Below are positions 22,831 through 34,759 of a DNA stretch of 62,000 bases, in pieces. The stretch is from Gnetum montanum (taxonomy: Eukaryota; Streptophyta; Gnetopsida; Gnetales; Gnetaceae). The position numbers and the translations under genes are program-made. Each line of letters starts with the position of its first letter. The first letter of the stretch is position 1. The DNA is taken from NCBI GenBank assembly GCA_015680685.1, contig MNCI01022655.1, positions 304,302 to 366,301 of the forward strand. Direction: 5' to 3'. A model generated the notes under the pieces. That model had not been told where the DNA came from, ran no database searches, and worked only from the letters and a program-made list of their open reading frames with translations.

Positions 22831-25800
22831 ACTTCCTATCTTGGAATATCTGAGGCCTGACTGATAGGCTTCATCGCAAAAGAGCCAGCAACTTTATCTC
22901 TAGCCTAAATCTCACTTTGGATTTCCTCCTCCTCCAAGAAGTCAAGATCTCAGCCAAACAATTATCTTTTTCAGCCCATTGGTTTCTTCCCCATTCTTCT
23001 GTTCTTGCTACTTCACATGAGTGTGGCAAAGGTGGCGCAGCCAATCTTTATCCAACTTATTGGAAAGAAAAACTCCTTTAGCATGGGTCTGATTTAGGTC
23101 ACCGAGTGGCCTGGGCTATTTTCTCTTCCTCACATGGTCCCTTCAGAGTTTTTTCTATTTATGTCCCCAATGACTCTACCGAACGAGCTCGATTGTGGCA
23201 TGAACTCACTCATAGCCTCCCTTCTATTCCTTGGATTTTTTGTGGTGATTTTAACATGATGGAATTCTCTCATGATAAGCTTGGGGGTGTTTTCTCTCAA
23301 CTTCCGCATCACGAATTTTAAGCCTGGTCAAATTTTAAGAAACGTTTCTTTCTTTCGGACTGCATCACAAACACTGCTAGTGGCTCTCTAAACAGCTTCT
23401 CCTGGAACAATCTTCGTAAGGGTCAGGCTCACATTTATAGTTGGTTAGATAGGTATTACTTTTCCACCCTTTCTTTTTGGCAGACCCTTTCTACTACTAA
23501 AGTCCACCACCACGCAACCTTATCTAATCATTTCCCTATTACTTTATCTATGCAGATCCATAGTGACCACCAACGATGGAATTATCATCTCTTTAGGCTA
23601 CATAGTCAATGTTTCTCTTCTCCTTCCACCCAACAACTTCTTTCTAGCCTTTGGAATGTTGAACCAAGATCCTTAGGTTCAAAGGGTTGGATCCACTGGT
23701 GGCTTCAAACTACTAGTAGAGTTAGGAATTTTGCCAGTCATTATGGTAAGGAAGTTGCCTCTCACTCTTGGCAAGAGTACACCAACATATGCTCTAACAT
23801 TGAGCACCTTACGACCAAACTAATTGATGATCCCTTTAATAGTCACCTTCAAGGGGAGCTTGCCAAAGCCCGTATTGCCTTTCAACATTGGGAAGTATAT
23901 AAGGCACAAGGTGCCTTGATTAAAAGTCAACTCACTTGGCTAAACATTCAAGATGAGCACTGTAGAGAATTCTTTAAGTACCTTAACCAATCCTCCCCTT
24001 CACCCTCTATAGATAAACTCTCCATAAATGGTTCCATTATCACTGACCAAAATAGTCTTCTCTCTTATCTTAAAGAACACTTTGAGGCCTTATTCACCAC
24101 TACTCCTATGGATCCTGCATCCTTCGCGGCAGCCACTCTAAATTATCCTAAACTGGTTAATTCTTCTATGCTGACAATTTTAGAAGCCGATATTACTCCA
24201 GTTGAGCTTCGACAGGCTTGCTTTAACCTAAGCCCTGGGAAAGCCCCGGGTTATGATGGTTTTCCAGTTGAATTTTTCCAAAAGCATTGGGATCTGGTTG
24301 GTTCTGACCTCTTCCATGTTATCAAAGAGGCTACGCTTACTGGCTCTTTGGGACCAATCTTAAACCAAGGGATTATTCGTCTTCTCCCTAAAACAGGAGA
24401 TCCAACTTGTATCTCCAATTGGCGACCTATCACCTTACTTAATGTGGTTTACAAAATTTGGGCAAAGTGTTTGGCCTTGCGATTAAAGAAAGTCCTTGCC
24501 TTTATTATTTCCCCCCAGCAGACTGGCTTTGTTCCGGGAAGATACATATTAAATAACGTGGTGGCTGCTTGGGAAGGTCTTAAGTGGGCTGAGGATGAGG
24601 GTCAGGATATCCTCCTGATGAAGCTTGACTACGCTAAAGCCTACGATAACATTAAGTGGGACTTCATTATCCAAACCATGACTAAATTGGGTTTTGGCCC
24701 TAAGTTCATTCATATGGTAGAATGCTTATTCTCAGATGCTACTGCGCGAATCGCGACTACCTTCGGCATCACTTCTCCCTTTTCTATTCATAGGTCTGTT
24801 AGGCAAGGTTGCCCTCTCGCTCCTTATCTCTTCATCATAGCGGCTGATTTTCTCTGTCATCAAATCAGCTTGGATATTCAAAACAATGTTTTATTTGGGT
24901 TCATCTATCTTCTCCTCAACATCAGCTCCTCAATATGCATTTTGCTGATGTCTCATTTTTCCTTATTCAAAACAATGTTGATAATGTGCAGTGTCTCTTG
25001 TCTCAAGTAGAGCAATATTGCTCCCTCTCTAGATCCGTCATAAATTGGCGTAAATATTCTGTTTATAGCTTCACCAATAACTACAGTCATTTGCCCAATT
25101 ATAGTTGGAAGCGTACTCAAGATCATGAGATCATTAAGCTCTTGGGAATCCCCTTTCACTTTAGAGGCCCAACGTCCGAGCTCTAGGACCAAGTTCTTTC
25201 CCGAATTCAAAGAAAAATCGAAAAATGGAAAACCAAACCCCTCACCCTCGCCAGTAAGTATCTAATTTGTAAGTCTATTTGTGCCTCTACCCATGTTTAT
25301 TATTTGTCATGTTGGGCCCCTTCCCATGCTTCTTATCAAAAGCTTGAACGTTTATTTCGAGACTTCATGCAGTCATCTAAGGACTCCCAAAAAGGCTTTC
25401 ATCATGTAGCCTGGAATATAGTAACTCTTCCTAGGAACAAAGGCGGATTGGGCCTTTTGAACTCCTTTAAGCAAGGTCTCACCCTTGTCGCTAAGTGGTT
25501 GGTTCAGCACCTAGATGCTCCCAATATTATTGGGAATCTCCTTCAGTTAAGGCTTCGACAAGCATTCCCTAAGAATAGGTCTATCTGGAAGGGTATCCAC
25601 CCTGTTAATTGGATCCTTTCTCCTCATGACATTATCATTCCTGGAACACATGTTTTCAAAAGCATTTGGAAGGCTTGGCAAGTCTTACATTCTCATGTGA
25701 ATTGGAATAATATTCATATCAATCCTACTCTTCTTTCTAAGATTTGCCCTTGGTGGCTGCCCCTATGTCCTGCTCCTCTAGCCACCTCAAATGCCAGGAT

Positions 25801-26695
25801 AGCCACCATTTGGTTTTAAAAGGGAGTTATTTCCCTTAGCTGTCTTCGTCTCACCAATTGGTGGATTACTTGGGATATGTTCGAAAACTTATATGGGGCT
25901 TCTAGAATTATGCACCATTGCCTTGATAGACTTTATCACTTCATTCATCAGTATTTGCATTTGGATGCTCCAATTCCTAGTCTCTTCCATGGTCTTCAGT
26001 GGACTAATGGATCGAACCTTCTACCCTATAAACCACATGTGCCCTTTCAGTTGTTGCATGATTCCTCTTTCATTGTTAATCGTTGCAATCGATCATGGCA
26101 CAAAGAAGAGTCTGAATAGTTTTGGCTTTCTCTCTTTTCACGAGTTTGGAGCCTTCCGACTCTTCCAAAAATTAAACATTTTCTTTGGTGCCTCTTGCAT
26201 CAAGGCCTGCCTATCGGCAAACGTCGTGAATACCTTGGGATTTCAAACCCTCATTGCCCTCTCTGTGGAGGTCCTGAAGATTTTGTCCACGTTTTCTGGC
26301 ATTTCCCTTTCGCTCAGTCTTCATGGGAGTGGGTTTCTAAAGTTTTTCCTTTGTGCACGTTTTCCTAGGAGGATATTTTATTCAGCTTTTTGGCCACCCC
26401 CTCTACTGACCCTCAGTTTCTTTGGAAAGTTATTAGGCCCCTCGTTCTTTACTATATATGGAAGTGCAGATGCACTGCTCTTTTCCAAAACACTAATTCG
26501 TCCAACTCTAACCATTTAAATATTATGGAAAAATCTCAAATTCTTCACCTTGTGCATTTCCAAATTTTATCTCGTACTTCTAAGTTAAAGTTGGATACTA
26601 ATCAGTTGTTTTATTGTTTGCAGCCTTGGAGCAGATATACCAACTTGTGCACTCCTCCCAATCTCGATCTGCTACATCAGAGTGTGTTATCATAA
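22827..26695 (+). pseudogene. LINE ORF2: endonuclease, reverse transcriptase, zf-RVT (broken)
   Basis: Protein for target-primed reverse transcription. It starts MNFLSWNI at 22827, the usual beginning of plant ORF2 endonucleases, overlapping the ORF1 stop as ATGA. Endonuclease motifs: LLLQEVK (22930-22950) and IFCGDFNMM (about 23240-23265). RT motifs: LSPGKAPGYDGFPVEFFQK (24229-24285), NWRPITLLNVVYKI, QTGFVPGRYI, LMKLDYAKAYDNIKW (catalytic Asp, about 24620) and RQGCPLAPYLF (about 24800). The second catalytic box reads FADV where FADD is expected (24941-24952). C-terminal zf-RVT: LPKIKHFLWCLLHQGLP and CPLCGG with HVFWHFPFAQ (26155-26310). Stops at 22851, about 23080 and 23319, a frameshift near 24900 and later stops disable it. 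Confidence 0.85.
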
Positions 26696-26907
26696 TTTTG
26701 AGCATTTTGAGCTCTTTGTTGTTCTCCTGGTCTTATTAACTCGCAATTCGTTTGGGTTCCTAGCATTAGGTTGCTCTTTGGAATGTACTCCCACTCCCTA
26801 AGAAGGATTAAGTTTCACGATGTTTTCTTTCATCATCCGCATTTGTCATTGTTCTTCTCCCTATTTATCCATTAATATGTTCAGATGTAGATCATGTACT
26901 TAATCTC

Positions 26908-26976
26908 NNNNNNNNNNNNNNNNNNNNNNNNNNNNNNNNNNNNNNNNNNNNNNNNNNNNNNNNNNNNNNNNNNNNN
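26908..26976. other. Assembly gap (69 N)
   Basis: A run of N. It hides the 3' end of the LINE. Confidence 1.
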
Positions 26977-28148
26977 CTTCAACCATTATAACCCTTGGAA
27001 ATACCATCCTTACTCTTTTGTGTTCTCAACAACTACTTTAAAAATTTTAATTTGTTTTGTTTTTGTAAGTTTTTATTTATATGCAATAAATTGACAAATA
27101 GCTTCTATTTCTAAAAGAAGTAGATTACACTCTAATAGAAGTAAGGAATAAGATGTTTGTACCTTCAACCTTAATTCATCAAGTAAAACTATCTTATGTA
27201 CTCTTTCAATGGCCTTCTAATTTTTAACACTAGCACTTGGTCCTCAAACTATGCATCCATATAACACTATATGATAAATAATTATTTGAAATTATACATA
27301 TTTTTTAACATTTCAAGTCCAAACTTTATAATATGTATTTCTCATCCCTCGTTTTATCATTTTACATGCAATTCAAAAGAAATGCAAATTTTTAAAAAAT
27401 TTACAACATTATACATACCCTTTTAAGATGTAGAGATCAAAGTAGCATCATCTACATTGGGAAAACTTTTAAAACATTTTAGGCTTTTTTTAATCATGGG
27501 AAGAAATTGTCCTAGTTGTATTCCAACAAAAAAATTTTTGAAAAATTTCAAACAAGGTACTTATACCTCTTAACCAAATGATCTTTCTTTTCTATTAACA
27601 TTTTTTATATCTTTTCTAACTTGGATACAATCAACATCAAACTAATTCTTATGAGCTTTATGTTTGTAAGCATTATTAACTTGTTTACCTATCTCATCTT
27701 TTACCTCAAGTAGTTTTGTTTGACAAGAATTTGTTTTCATTACCCATAGCCACAATGCTCATCATGCTACTTGTGGCCAAGCTCGAACCTAGGTCTTCAA
27801 CTTAAGAAATGAGCACCTTACCATCACTCCAAATGGTGGTCCCTTTTAGTAAGTTGCATAGTAATTTGTAAAACAAATTCCAAATAATGATGATGAGATT
27901 CCACCAACTTCTTTCCTACTATAAACTCTATAATGTACTTGATAGATAATTAGATAAGAAGAGCAACTCAACTCTTAAAATTCTCACTTAGTTGCCTTAA
28001 GGTCCCATAAATATGGAGGATGTAGACTCTTAAAATTCTCAAGTACTTTTCTTATTAAACGACTAGGTAAGTGAGTTACCTTTTAGGCCCTACAAATTGG
28101 AAAAGAATATGTTGATTGTTTTGTTATAAATTGTAAAGTGAAAACAGA
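26977..28148. other. AT-rich intergenic sequence
   Basis: No convincing open frame, repeat or motif. It is rich in A/T runs throughout. Confidence 0.7.
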
Positions 28149-28234
28149 TGGGGTGAGAGAGGCTCGAACTCTCGACCTCAGGATTACTCAACTAGCTATG
28201 AGACCTACGCGCTAACCAACTGCGCCACCACCCC
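28149..28234 (-). tRNA. trnM-CAU: Elongator tRNA-Met (CAU) with a 12-nt intron
   Basis: The minus strand reads GGGGTGGTGGCGCAGTTGG at the 5' end and GAGTTCGAGCCTCTCTCACC near the 3' end, pairing GGGGTGG with CTCACCCC in the acceptor stem, with discriminator A at 28149. The A-box and B-box (GGCGCAGTTGG; GTTCGAGCC) are intact. The anticodon CAT is at 28198-28200. A 12-nt intron (GCTAGTTGAGTA, 28185-28196) sits one base 3' of the anticodon, the canonical position; nuclear tRNA-Met-e genes of plants are known to carry such an intron. It looks functional, the only gene in the window that does. Confidence 0.95.
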
Positions 28235-28749
28235 GTTGAGATCAGTGTGTCTAATATTCTCCTCTTAGAACGTTCTTAAGAGTTGTCCATATTCTATTTG
28301 CCTCGTCTAAGCTGCCCTCTTTTGGGCTTATATGATTTGGTCCTAAACTGTGGACGAAGCCTGCATTAATGGTCAGCAACATTAAGTTTTTCCATTGACC
28401 TTCAAGAGCCGCGCTGTGCTGTTCCTGGACAGAGACAGAAAAAGAAATATAACGGCGTTGTTGGTGCCGAACTGCCAACCAATGACGCCAGGAAACAATA
28501 TTTTAGGATCGACGGGTAAGCCAAAGAAGGCGTAGTCCGTAGTCGTTTATGAAAATAGATTCAAGGGAACTTTCACAGCACGATGATGGCCAAAAAAGTG
28601 CACTGGTGGTAAGCACGATTTTGGATCCAGCTTGGAATGGGATTAAAAGAAAAAAAGGTATCGTTTGATACTTTAATTAAATGCTTAAAATGTATGCAAC
28701 TTTTCATCTGTTGGGAGTTGGAAAGATACGAGGCTCACTGCAGGCTGAA

Positions 28750-28756
28750 TATAAAG
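28750..28756 (+). promoter_or_regulatory. TATA box of dirigent copy 1
   Basis: TATAAAG lies about 110 bp before the first in-frame ATG (28859). No second copy of this promoter exists upstream of the duplicated gene at 36090, where retrotransposon sequence abuts the coding region. Confidence 0.5.
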
Positions 28757-28858
28757 AGGGAGTGAGGGATGGAGATCAGGTGCAAGGGCAGTGTAAAGTT
28801 GAAGATAAGAAGAAGAAGAAGAAAATAAGAACACCGGAAAAGTAAGAGGAAGAGAGGC

Positions 28859-29195
28859 ATGGTGAGGCAAATGGCGACGGTTTTGGTGGCAGCCGTGGCA
28901 ATATTCCTAACGGCGACGTCGGCGTCGGCGGAGGCAAAGGCGGTACAGAAGTTGGTGGTATACATGATGAGGCCGGCGGAGGAGACGGTGGTGGCGGGCC
29001 AAAACGAGAGGGCGACGTCCAAGCTGGAATTCGGGACGATCGTGGCGGCGGACCACCTGCTGCGATGGGGGCCCACCAAGAGGTCTGAGGTGGCGGGGAG
29101 CTCTCAAGGCCTGATGCCAACGTGGACAGCCACGGCGGCAGGGATTGGCAGTTGGTGCTTTGGCTGGTGTTCAAGAGCGGCCGCTACAATGGCAG
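28859..29195 (+). pseudogene. Dirigent-like protein, copy 1, frameshifted and truncated
   Basis: Dirigent proteins are secreted beta-barrel proteins that steer phenoxy-radical coupling in lignan and related pathways. An upstream ATG at 28859 adds four residues; the start conserved with copy 2 is the ATG at 28871, giving a signal-peptide-like MATVLVAAVAIFLTATSASA. Dirigent motifs follow: KLEFGTIVAADHLLRWGP and SEVAGSSQG. A 1-bp deletion near 29117, relative to copy 2, shifts the frame; the shifted frame still reads the family sequence WQLVLWLVFKSGRYNG to a stop near 29193. About 300 bp present in copy 2 (36417-36719), encoding the C-terminal REVSIVGGTGVFRFARGYA block, is deleted. The N-terminal strand lacks the usual HD pair (VVYMMRPAEE). 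Not functional. Confidence 0.75.
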
Positions 29196-29199
29196 CAGT

Positions 29200-29399
29200 T
29201 AAGGCAAATTGGTCGCATTCTTGGCATATCCCTCGACAGGCTTCTGGTCGCATTCTTGGTCGTAACGTTATCTCTACTAACGTTACGAAGTGGCCAAGTT
29301 GTTGGGTTTATCTTTATGATTCAGGTTATGGTGATGATTTCATGACGAGCCATTGTGATGCTATTGGCCGTAAATGGTGTGACTTGGTCTTGAGTAAGT
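29200..29399 (+). pseudogene. Exon-like piece downstream of dirigent copy 1, unrecognised
   Basis: An open segment reading TKWPSCWVYLYDSGYGDDFM and SHCDAIGRKWCD, followed by a GTAAGT splice-donor-like site at 29394-29399. The equivalent in copy 2 (36760-36949) is also open and also ends at GTAAGT, with an 11-residue difference near the end. I do not recognise the family. It could be an exon of a neighbouring gene carried in the duplication or a downstream exon of a fused transcript. The aromatic and Cys/His-rich composition suggests a folded domain. Confidence 0.35.
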
Positions 29400-31005
29400 A
29401 ACTAATATTTATGCACTTTCAACGTAACTCACATTCTATTTATGAACAAGGCACTTCACGTTTTTCCGTCTCTTTCACCTTCTAATGTTCCTAATTTATT
29501 TTAAATTACTATTTTAAGATGAAACAATTTGTCATGGATATTTACAACTTACTCATGAATATTCTTTTGACTTGTGTTTGTGTTTACGTTTAATTACTAA
29601 GGTGCTTACATCTTGGTTGGTGGTAATTTAAGCTCCAAAAGCAAAAGAGTTTGCTATAAGGAGAATTTAATTAGATTTTATCAATTTATAGTTAGAGGGG
29701 TGTTGGAACCTTGAAATAATTATGATACAGGTATACCCCAAGATATATGGTCATTATCAATCCATAGTCATAATGTCATTAACATGTCTAACACCTAACA
29801 TGACTAAATTTGCAACAAACTACCTTTACTTTTGCCCTTTCCAACTTTTTCAAAAATACAAAATATTAAAACATTACAAATTTAATACAACGTTTCATAA
29901 ATTTTTGTACATTTTTAATAAACTTTTCTATTCATTTTAACTTCATTCCAATATGGGAGTTTTTTCCTATGAAACCTTTGAGCATTTTAAAATCCATATC
30001 TATTCCTTTGATATCCAATTGACTCTATTCTTTAATTATTGCACACCTAGTGTTGCAATCTAGTTATGGGGAAGGAAAATTTGAAAAAAAAATGAAAGTT
30101 TTTCAAATACCCTAAAAATTAAATTTAAGGTAAAATATGATGAATATGGCATCTTACGATGGCAAAATCATTAGTAGTTAATATTTTTGATAATTTTTAA
30201 GAGTATCTAACTTGTGTGAAACCATGAGATAGGGAATTACACTAAATTGTCTAAATATCCAAATTCTAAACAATGATTATAATGTAGATACTTGAGAGAG
30301 AATGTGGAGTATGCAATTCAAGGCGAAATTAGGAGTAGAGGTTGAGAATGAAGCATAGCCTAGGAAACAACCATCATAATCCAACAATGAAACTAATAAA
30401 CTAGAGGTTAAATCTACCTAAGAGATCTAACCAAAAGAAAATACTTCCTTGGCTACCATTCAAGCTCTCACTACATTTGAGGTTAACCTAGCTAAAAATT
30501 TATTGTAGAAAATTAAGATACAGAACTTACATAAAGAAGTCCAAGTGAAACTAAATTTTTTGCCCTTCTAGAACATTGATTAGAGTAGGTTAGAATCAAA
30601 TTGTAAAATTTGCCCATGCGAATAGTTCTCTTTAGCAATGATGAATGGTAGAGAAACCTTACAAAATATTAGAGAAATTTATGTATCCTTGTGAAGGTAA
30701 CAAGGTTTTCAAATATGAAGGCATGATTGAAGAACATGTCCTATCATCCCACATATACTAAGAAACAAGAATGAATGAGAAAAGATTTTAGCATTGATGA
30801 CAAAGAGTATAAGAATCTCAATGAGACAAAGAAGATCTTATTCAAAATTATTACCTAACACATGACTCCCATGATGAGATCTAGCATTGTAGGTGCTTTC
30901 CATGCTTTTGTAATGATAGTTCTTAAGAAATTTGGAGAGGCCAATATTGTTTATTTTTTGTTTATGTGAATTAAATAATAATTCTTCAAGAACAACCTTG
31001 GATGG
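29400..31005. other. AT-rich non-coding part of duplicated segment, copy 1
   Basis: No open frame of note. It aligns with 36950-37892 and 46428-47050, which shows that element C inserted after the duplication. Confidence 0.75.
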
Positions 31006-31817
31006 TGATGAGTGGCGAGGTACCCCTACACTCAACCATACGAATATGAGTGTTACACACGTGATCTGATCGAACTCCGCAGACAAACTAGTTGTGGCAT
31101 CTAGACAGTTAGCCTTAGGTCGCAGTTCGCTGTCTTTCCACCTGGACTAGTATTAGCTTTGTCACGTATGGTTTAGTCCAGAGTGAGGTGTATGATGTGT
31201 TTTTAACCTAATGCTACTCCTGAAGGCAATGGAAGGTAATATTAACTAAGCTAAGAGAGAAAGGTTGAGAAGGAATCTAAGCTAGCCTAAGTGCGATGAG
31301 CATCTGTTCCTTGATCATCCATACACATCTTGGACTTCGTGCATGACTACCACTGGGATTGCCAAGCACAGATCCTAGGTACACTACTGGGTTACCAAGT
31401 AGTCACACTTAAATGCTCGTAATCAAGTCGTACTCATTCTGCGTTTAACAGGAGTTCAGGGTGAGAAGATATTAACTACGAAAGTAATAAATAACAATTA
31501 ATTAAATGATTAATCTAAGTAAATGCTGCAATGATGAAGTAATCTTGATCTTTATTTCCAGTCATGTGCATGTCCAAGTATGTCACACTCGAATAAGGAT
31601 GTCATACAATTACAATCACCACATTGCGGGCATACACTAGGAGGAAAAGGGTTGAGAGAAAAATAAGAACTAAAAGAAAAACTTAACTCTAAGACTGACT
31701 AAAAAACTTCTATCTGGTAACTAACTCCTCTTATTTATAGATGAGGAGATAGACTACGATATCGCGTACATGATATCGCATACGCGATATCACTGTGCAC
31801 TAAATGGCAACTCATCA
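31006..31817 (-). repeat. 3' LTR of element C'
   Basis: 812 bp from TGATGAGTGGCGAGG to CAACTCATCA, followed by TACCCCCATGACTGAG, which is the minus-strand polypurine tract GTCATGGGGGTA. It matches the LTRs of element C (left 37898-38548, right 45537-46422) in reverse. A GATATC palindrome cluster (31757-31795) lies next to a minus-strand TATA box at about 31730-31738. Confidence 0.9.
31757..31795. promoter_or_regulatory. GCGATATCGC palindromes in LTR C'
   Basis: Three copies of the theme: ACGATATCGCG, TGATATCGCA and CGCGATATCA. They lie about 20 bp from the TATA box (TTATTTATAG in reverse). Confidence 0.6.
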
Positions 31818-31987
31818 TACCCCCATGACTGAGTGAAAACTCATCCTCGAGTTACAGTGATTACATAGTGGATAGGTATGGGATTATTGGATGGTGAAAA
31901 TGGGTTTATGCCGTAGTGTGGAATCAAAACAAAACAAAATAAGGACACAACACAAAAAATGTATTAAAGCTACAAAATTTGTGGAAC

Positions 31988-34759
31988 TCATGTAGTTCCT
32001 GGTGGTGGTGGCTCATCCATTAGTGCTTTCCCTTTATCTTGTGCTCTAGGTTTTGAGACTTGATGATGTTGAAGTATGGCTTGGAGTTTCTCCTCTTTAG
32101 TTCAAGGATCTTGTGTCATCCATGTTAATGTTCCGATGTTTGACAGAGTCAACACTTCCCACAGATAGGGTAGTTGCGGAAACATTTGATTGGCCTTGAC
32201 ATACCAAGCCGCGAATACCCGTCGTTCCTCTTCATAGGCTTTGGCTTTATCTTTGTATTCTTGGAAATCTGCAGGCCATCGAGCCAAATCTGTTGCAACA
32301 CCTTTTTGTCCTTCGTAGCTTTCTTTCACCACCTCAAGTTCAGAATTTGCGAGCTTTAATTTTTCCAATAACTTCTTGCGTTCTGCAAATTCTGCTTCAT
32401 ATTTGCTGTAGGTGGTTACTACCTGTTGCTCAAGCTCTGTTCTCAGGCGTCCTACTGTTAACATGGCAAGGTTGGCATACCATAGATTTGCCAACTCCAT
32501 GTATTCTATCAGATCTTGAACCTATAGGTCCTAGTTCTTAACTTCCGCTTGGTGGGAAAAGGCATATGTGTCCAATATGGCCTACCAGTCAGTGTGTTGA
32601 ACATTGATAGCATTGATGTGGGTCTTGGCCATATGGATCTCCTTATCAAGCATCTGTTTGTACATTCCCACTTGGTCTTGGAAGTGCTCCTTTAGCTTTT
32701 TATGTCATTTAGCCTCATTTTTCCTCACACTTATTTCAATAGCTATCTTTTGACAGATTAAGAGGGTTCAGTTCTCCTTGGCTAAACGATTTATGTCTTG
32801 GTTGACCTAGATGAATTGTTCTCGCAACTGATGGAAATGTTCTTCGAGAACATTCTTTTGCTTTTCCACAGAGGTCAACCAAAGGTTGTCAGCAACAAGC
32901 TATTTATTTTCCTCCTGTAAGGCGTTAAGTGCTTTGAGATACACATGAGTTTGCACTTGTGCTGAAGAGGCATCCCAAAAAACCTTCTCTTTTTCTTCAG
33001 CCACCTTTTTATTCTCCATTAATAGCTTGGTTAGTTGCTCAGTTTTGAAGCTGTCCAGCTGGTCTACGGGAACAAATTGTAAAGGATCCCACTGTTCTAC
33101 TTGTAGGGCCATGAGTTGCTCTTGTAATTTCTGCACCTCTGCTTCAGCATGCTCGACCCTCACTTTTGTTAAAACTAGCTTTCCCTTCGTGGAAATGAGA
33201 TCTGATTGAATTGCCATAACATCCTGAGGGATGTCAAACAAGGACATCATTACTTTTCCTATTTGTAGCAATCGATCAAGCACATCCTCATGTTCCGCAG
33301 GAGTCATTGAGGTTCCAGCCAAAGTTTGAGCATCTTGTGCTCCTGTTAGATTTGTCAGTGGCACAACAAGTACATTGAATGATTCTTTGATGTGGTCTAT
33401 GACCACTTTTGCAGCTCCTGCGGCATCCTGGTGTTGCATGACCACCACAGTGGCCCCTTCACTAGTTTCTAATTGCACTTGGAAAGATGTCGTGTTTCCT
33501 GAGATCTGTTATGACCAAGTACTTTCCCCTCCTCCTGTATGAATAGACACTTCACCCCTTGTGTGATCCAAAGAAATCATGGACCATATGGCATCATCAA
33601 TGATGCAGAAGAGATTTGCATCATCACGACTTCCTTAACTGACCATCTCAGCGATGCCCCTGAGATGGTTCATCGACAGTCTGTAGTCTTGCAGTGGCGA
33701 CGGCTAATCCTGGCCTGTGCTAGGCCCTGCTTCCTGTTGTTGGCTGGGTCTTGTACTTGGAGGTTGGCTAGGTCTTGCAAGTTGAGTTGCGATTGGTCCA
33801 GCCTTCTGTTCTTCTTCTTCTTCTGGTCCTAGCGTCTCACTAGTAATTTTCCTTGCGGCTGGTGGCTTTAACAGTTCTGCATATGAAGCATTTTGGGCTT
33901 TTTGGAGGACATCGTTGGTGTATCCCCAGATACCAGCATGTCGGAAAAGCTTTCTGATAAGACAAGGTAAGGGCAACACCATCTTCCCTATCTTCCATTC
34001 CTCGAACCGCCTCAGGATCTCCGTTAAGTATAGATGAGGCAGGTTAGCATTAACCTTCCCCATCAGCACTGCACATCCTCTTGCTACATATGTTGAAATT
34101 ATTTTTAAGCCCTTCATGGAGAAGAGGTGATAAGTTTCAATTTTGAAATAGATCCTCTCCTCCGTCGTCAACTCTCCAAATGTCTTATCTCTACCATATG
34201 CCTTTTCCAATCAATCCTGTAGCACATCGGGGTCAAAACGGGTGGATAACTTAGCAACCTTGGGCCCTGTATTCAGAAGATTTAATACTTCCAAAATGGT
34301 CTGCGTGGAGAAATCGATTGTCACACCACAAATATTGACGATGGTGCTTTGTTCTCTGTTGTGCTAGAATTGGTACGTCTCCCTTGGTACCAGGCACCGT
34401 TTTCACAGAGGGTAGGCCATAAGGGAGACCCTTTGAGGTAATCCCTAACAGCCTCAGGAGCGAACTCTACAAAAGATTCAAAGTTTAATTCCATAATCAC
34501 TGCAGCAAATGTGGATGTTTTGTGGATGGCCTGAACACAATCTTGGGGCAACGTGAGATGTTATCCCTATTCAGGCGTTGCAACAGCTCCTCCTTCTGCC
34601 TACCTGGACTGTATAGTAGGAGAGTCCTCTTGATGAATACTGAGCGATTATTCCTCCTGTTCTGCATGTTATCTGGCAGGGACTTTTCCTTCACCTCTCC
34701 TAGGTCGTTTGCTTCCACCTCGAGTGGGACCTTCCTTTTTTATCACGTTTCGGGGCCAT
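31988..34759 (-). pseudogene. Extra 3' ORF of C': plant-transposon-protein-like N-terminus plus coiled coil
   Basis: Non-pol protein after the gag/pol zone. Minus-strand ATG at 34757-34759 reads MAPKRDKKG, preceded by an acceptor-like TTGTAG. Pieces in order: KRTLLLYSPGRQKEELLQRL (34718-34497); ELNFESFVEFAPEAVRDYLK (34551-34321); EKAYGRDKTFGELTTEERIY to HLYLTEILRRFE and a Glu/Pro/Gln-rich linker (34210-33704); a long coiled coil (33478-32900: VRVEHAEAEVQKLQEQL, KEKVFWDASSAQVQTHVYLK); and a second coiled-coil part (32500-32102) ending in EPPPPGTT at 31988. The N-terminal half resembles the Pfam 'putative plant transposon protein' type (Transposase_32); I rate that as likely, not sure. Frameshifts and stops break it. 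It is homologous to 42611-45374 and to the frame in F. Confidence 0.6.

Larger units (their letters stand above)
21250..26907 (+). mobile_element. Plant L1-type LINE, nearly full length, inactive
   Basis: The order is a GC-richer leader (about 21250-21588), ORF1, ORF2 with apurinic endonuclease, reverse transcriptase and zf-RVT domain, then a 3' untranslated region running into an assembly gap at 26908. Lack of LTRs and the EN-RT-zf-RVT order identify a plant non-LTR retrotransposon. The 5' limit is an estimate from the end of the inverted repeat; the poly(A) tail and target duplication are hidden by the gap. Confidence 0.85.
28859..31005 (+). repeat. Duplicated segment, copy 1
   Basis: This aligns nearly base for base with 36079-37892 plus 46428-47050, apart from small indels and the ~300-bp deletion in the dirigent gene. 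It contains the dirigent pseudogene, an exon-like piece (29200-29393) and about 1.6 kb of AT-rich sequence. In both copies it ends at the same point, after AACAACCTTGG[AG]TGG, where a minus-strand LTR starts. Confidence 0.9.

Noticed and set aside
28735-29174. Minus-strand frames of 114 and 132 codons over dirigent copy 1
   Set aside because: Shadows of the GC-rich dirigent coding strand; Pro/Ser-rich nonsense.
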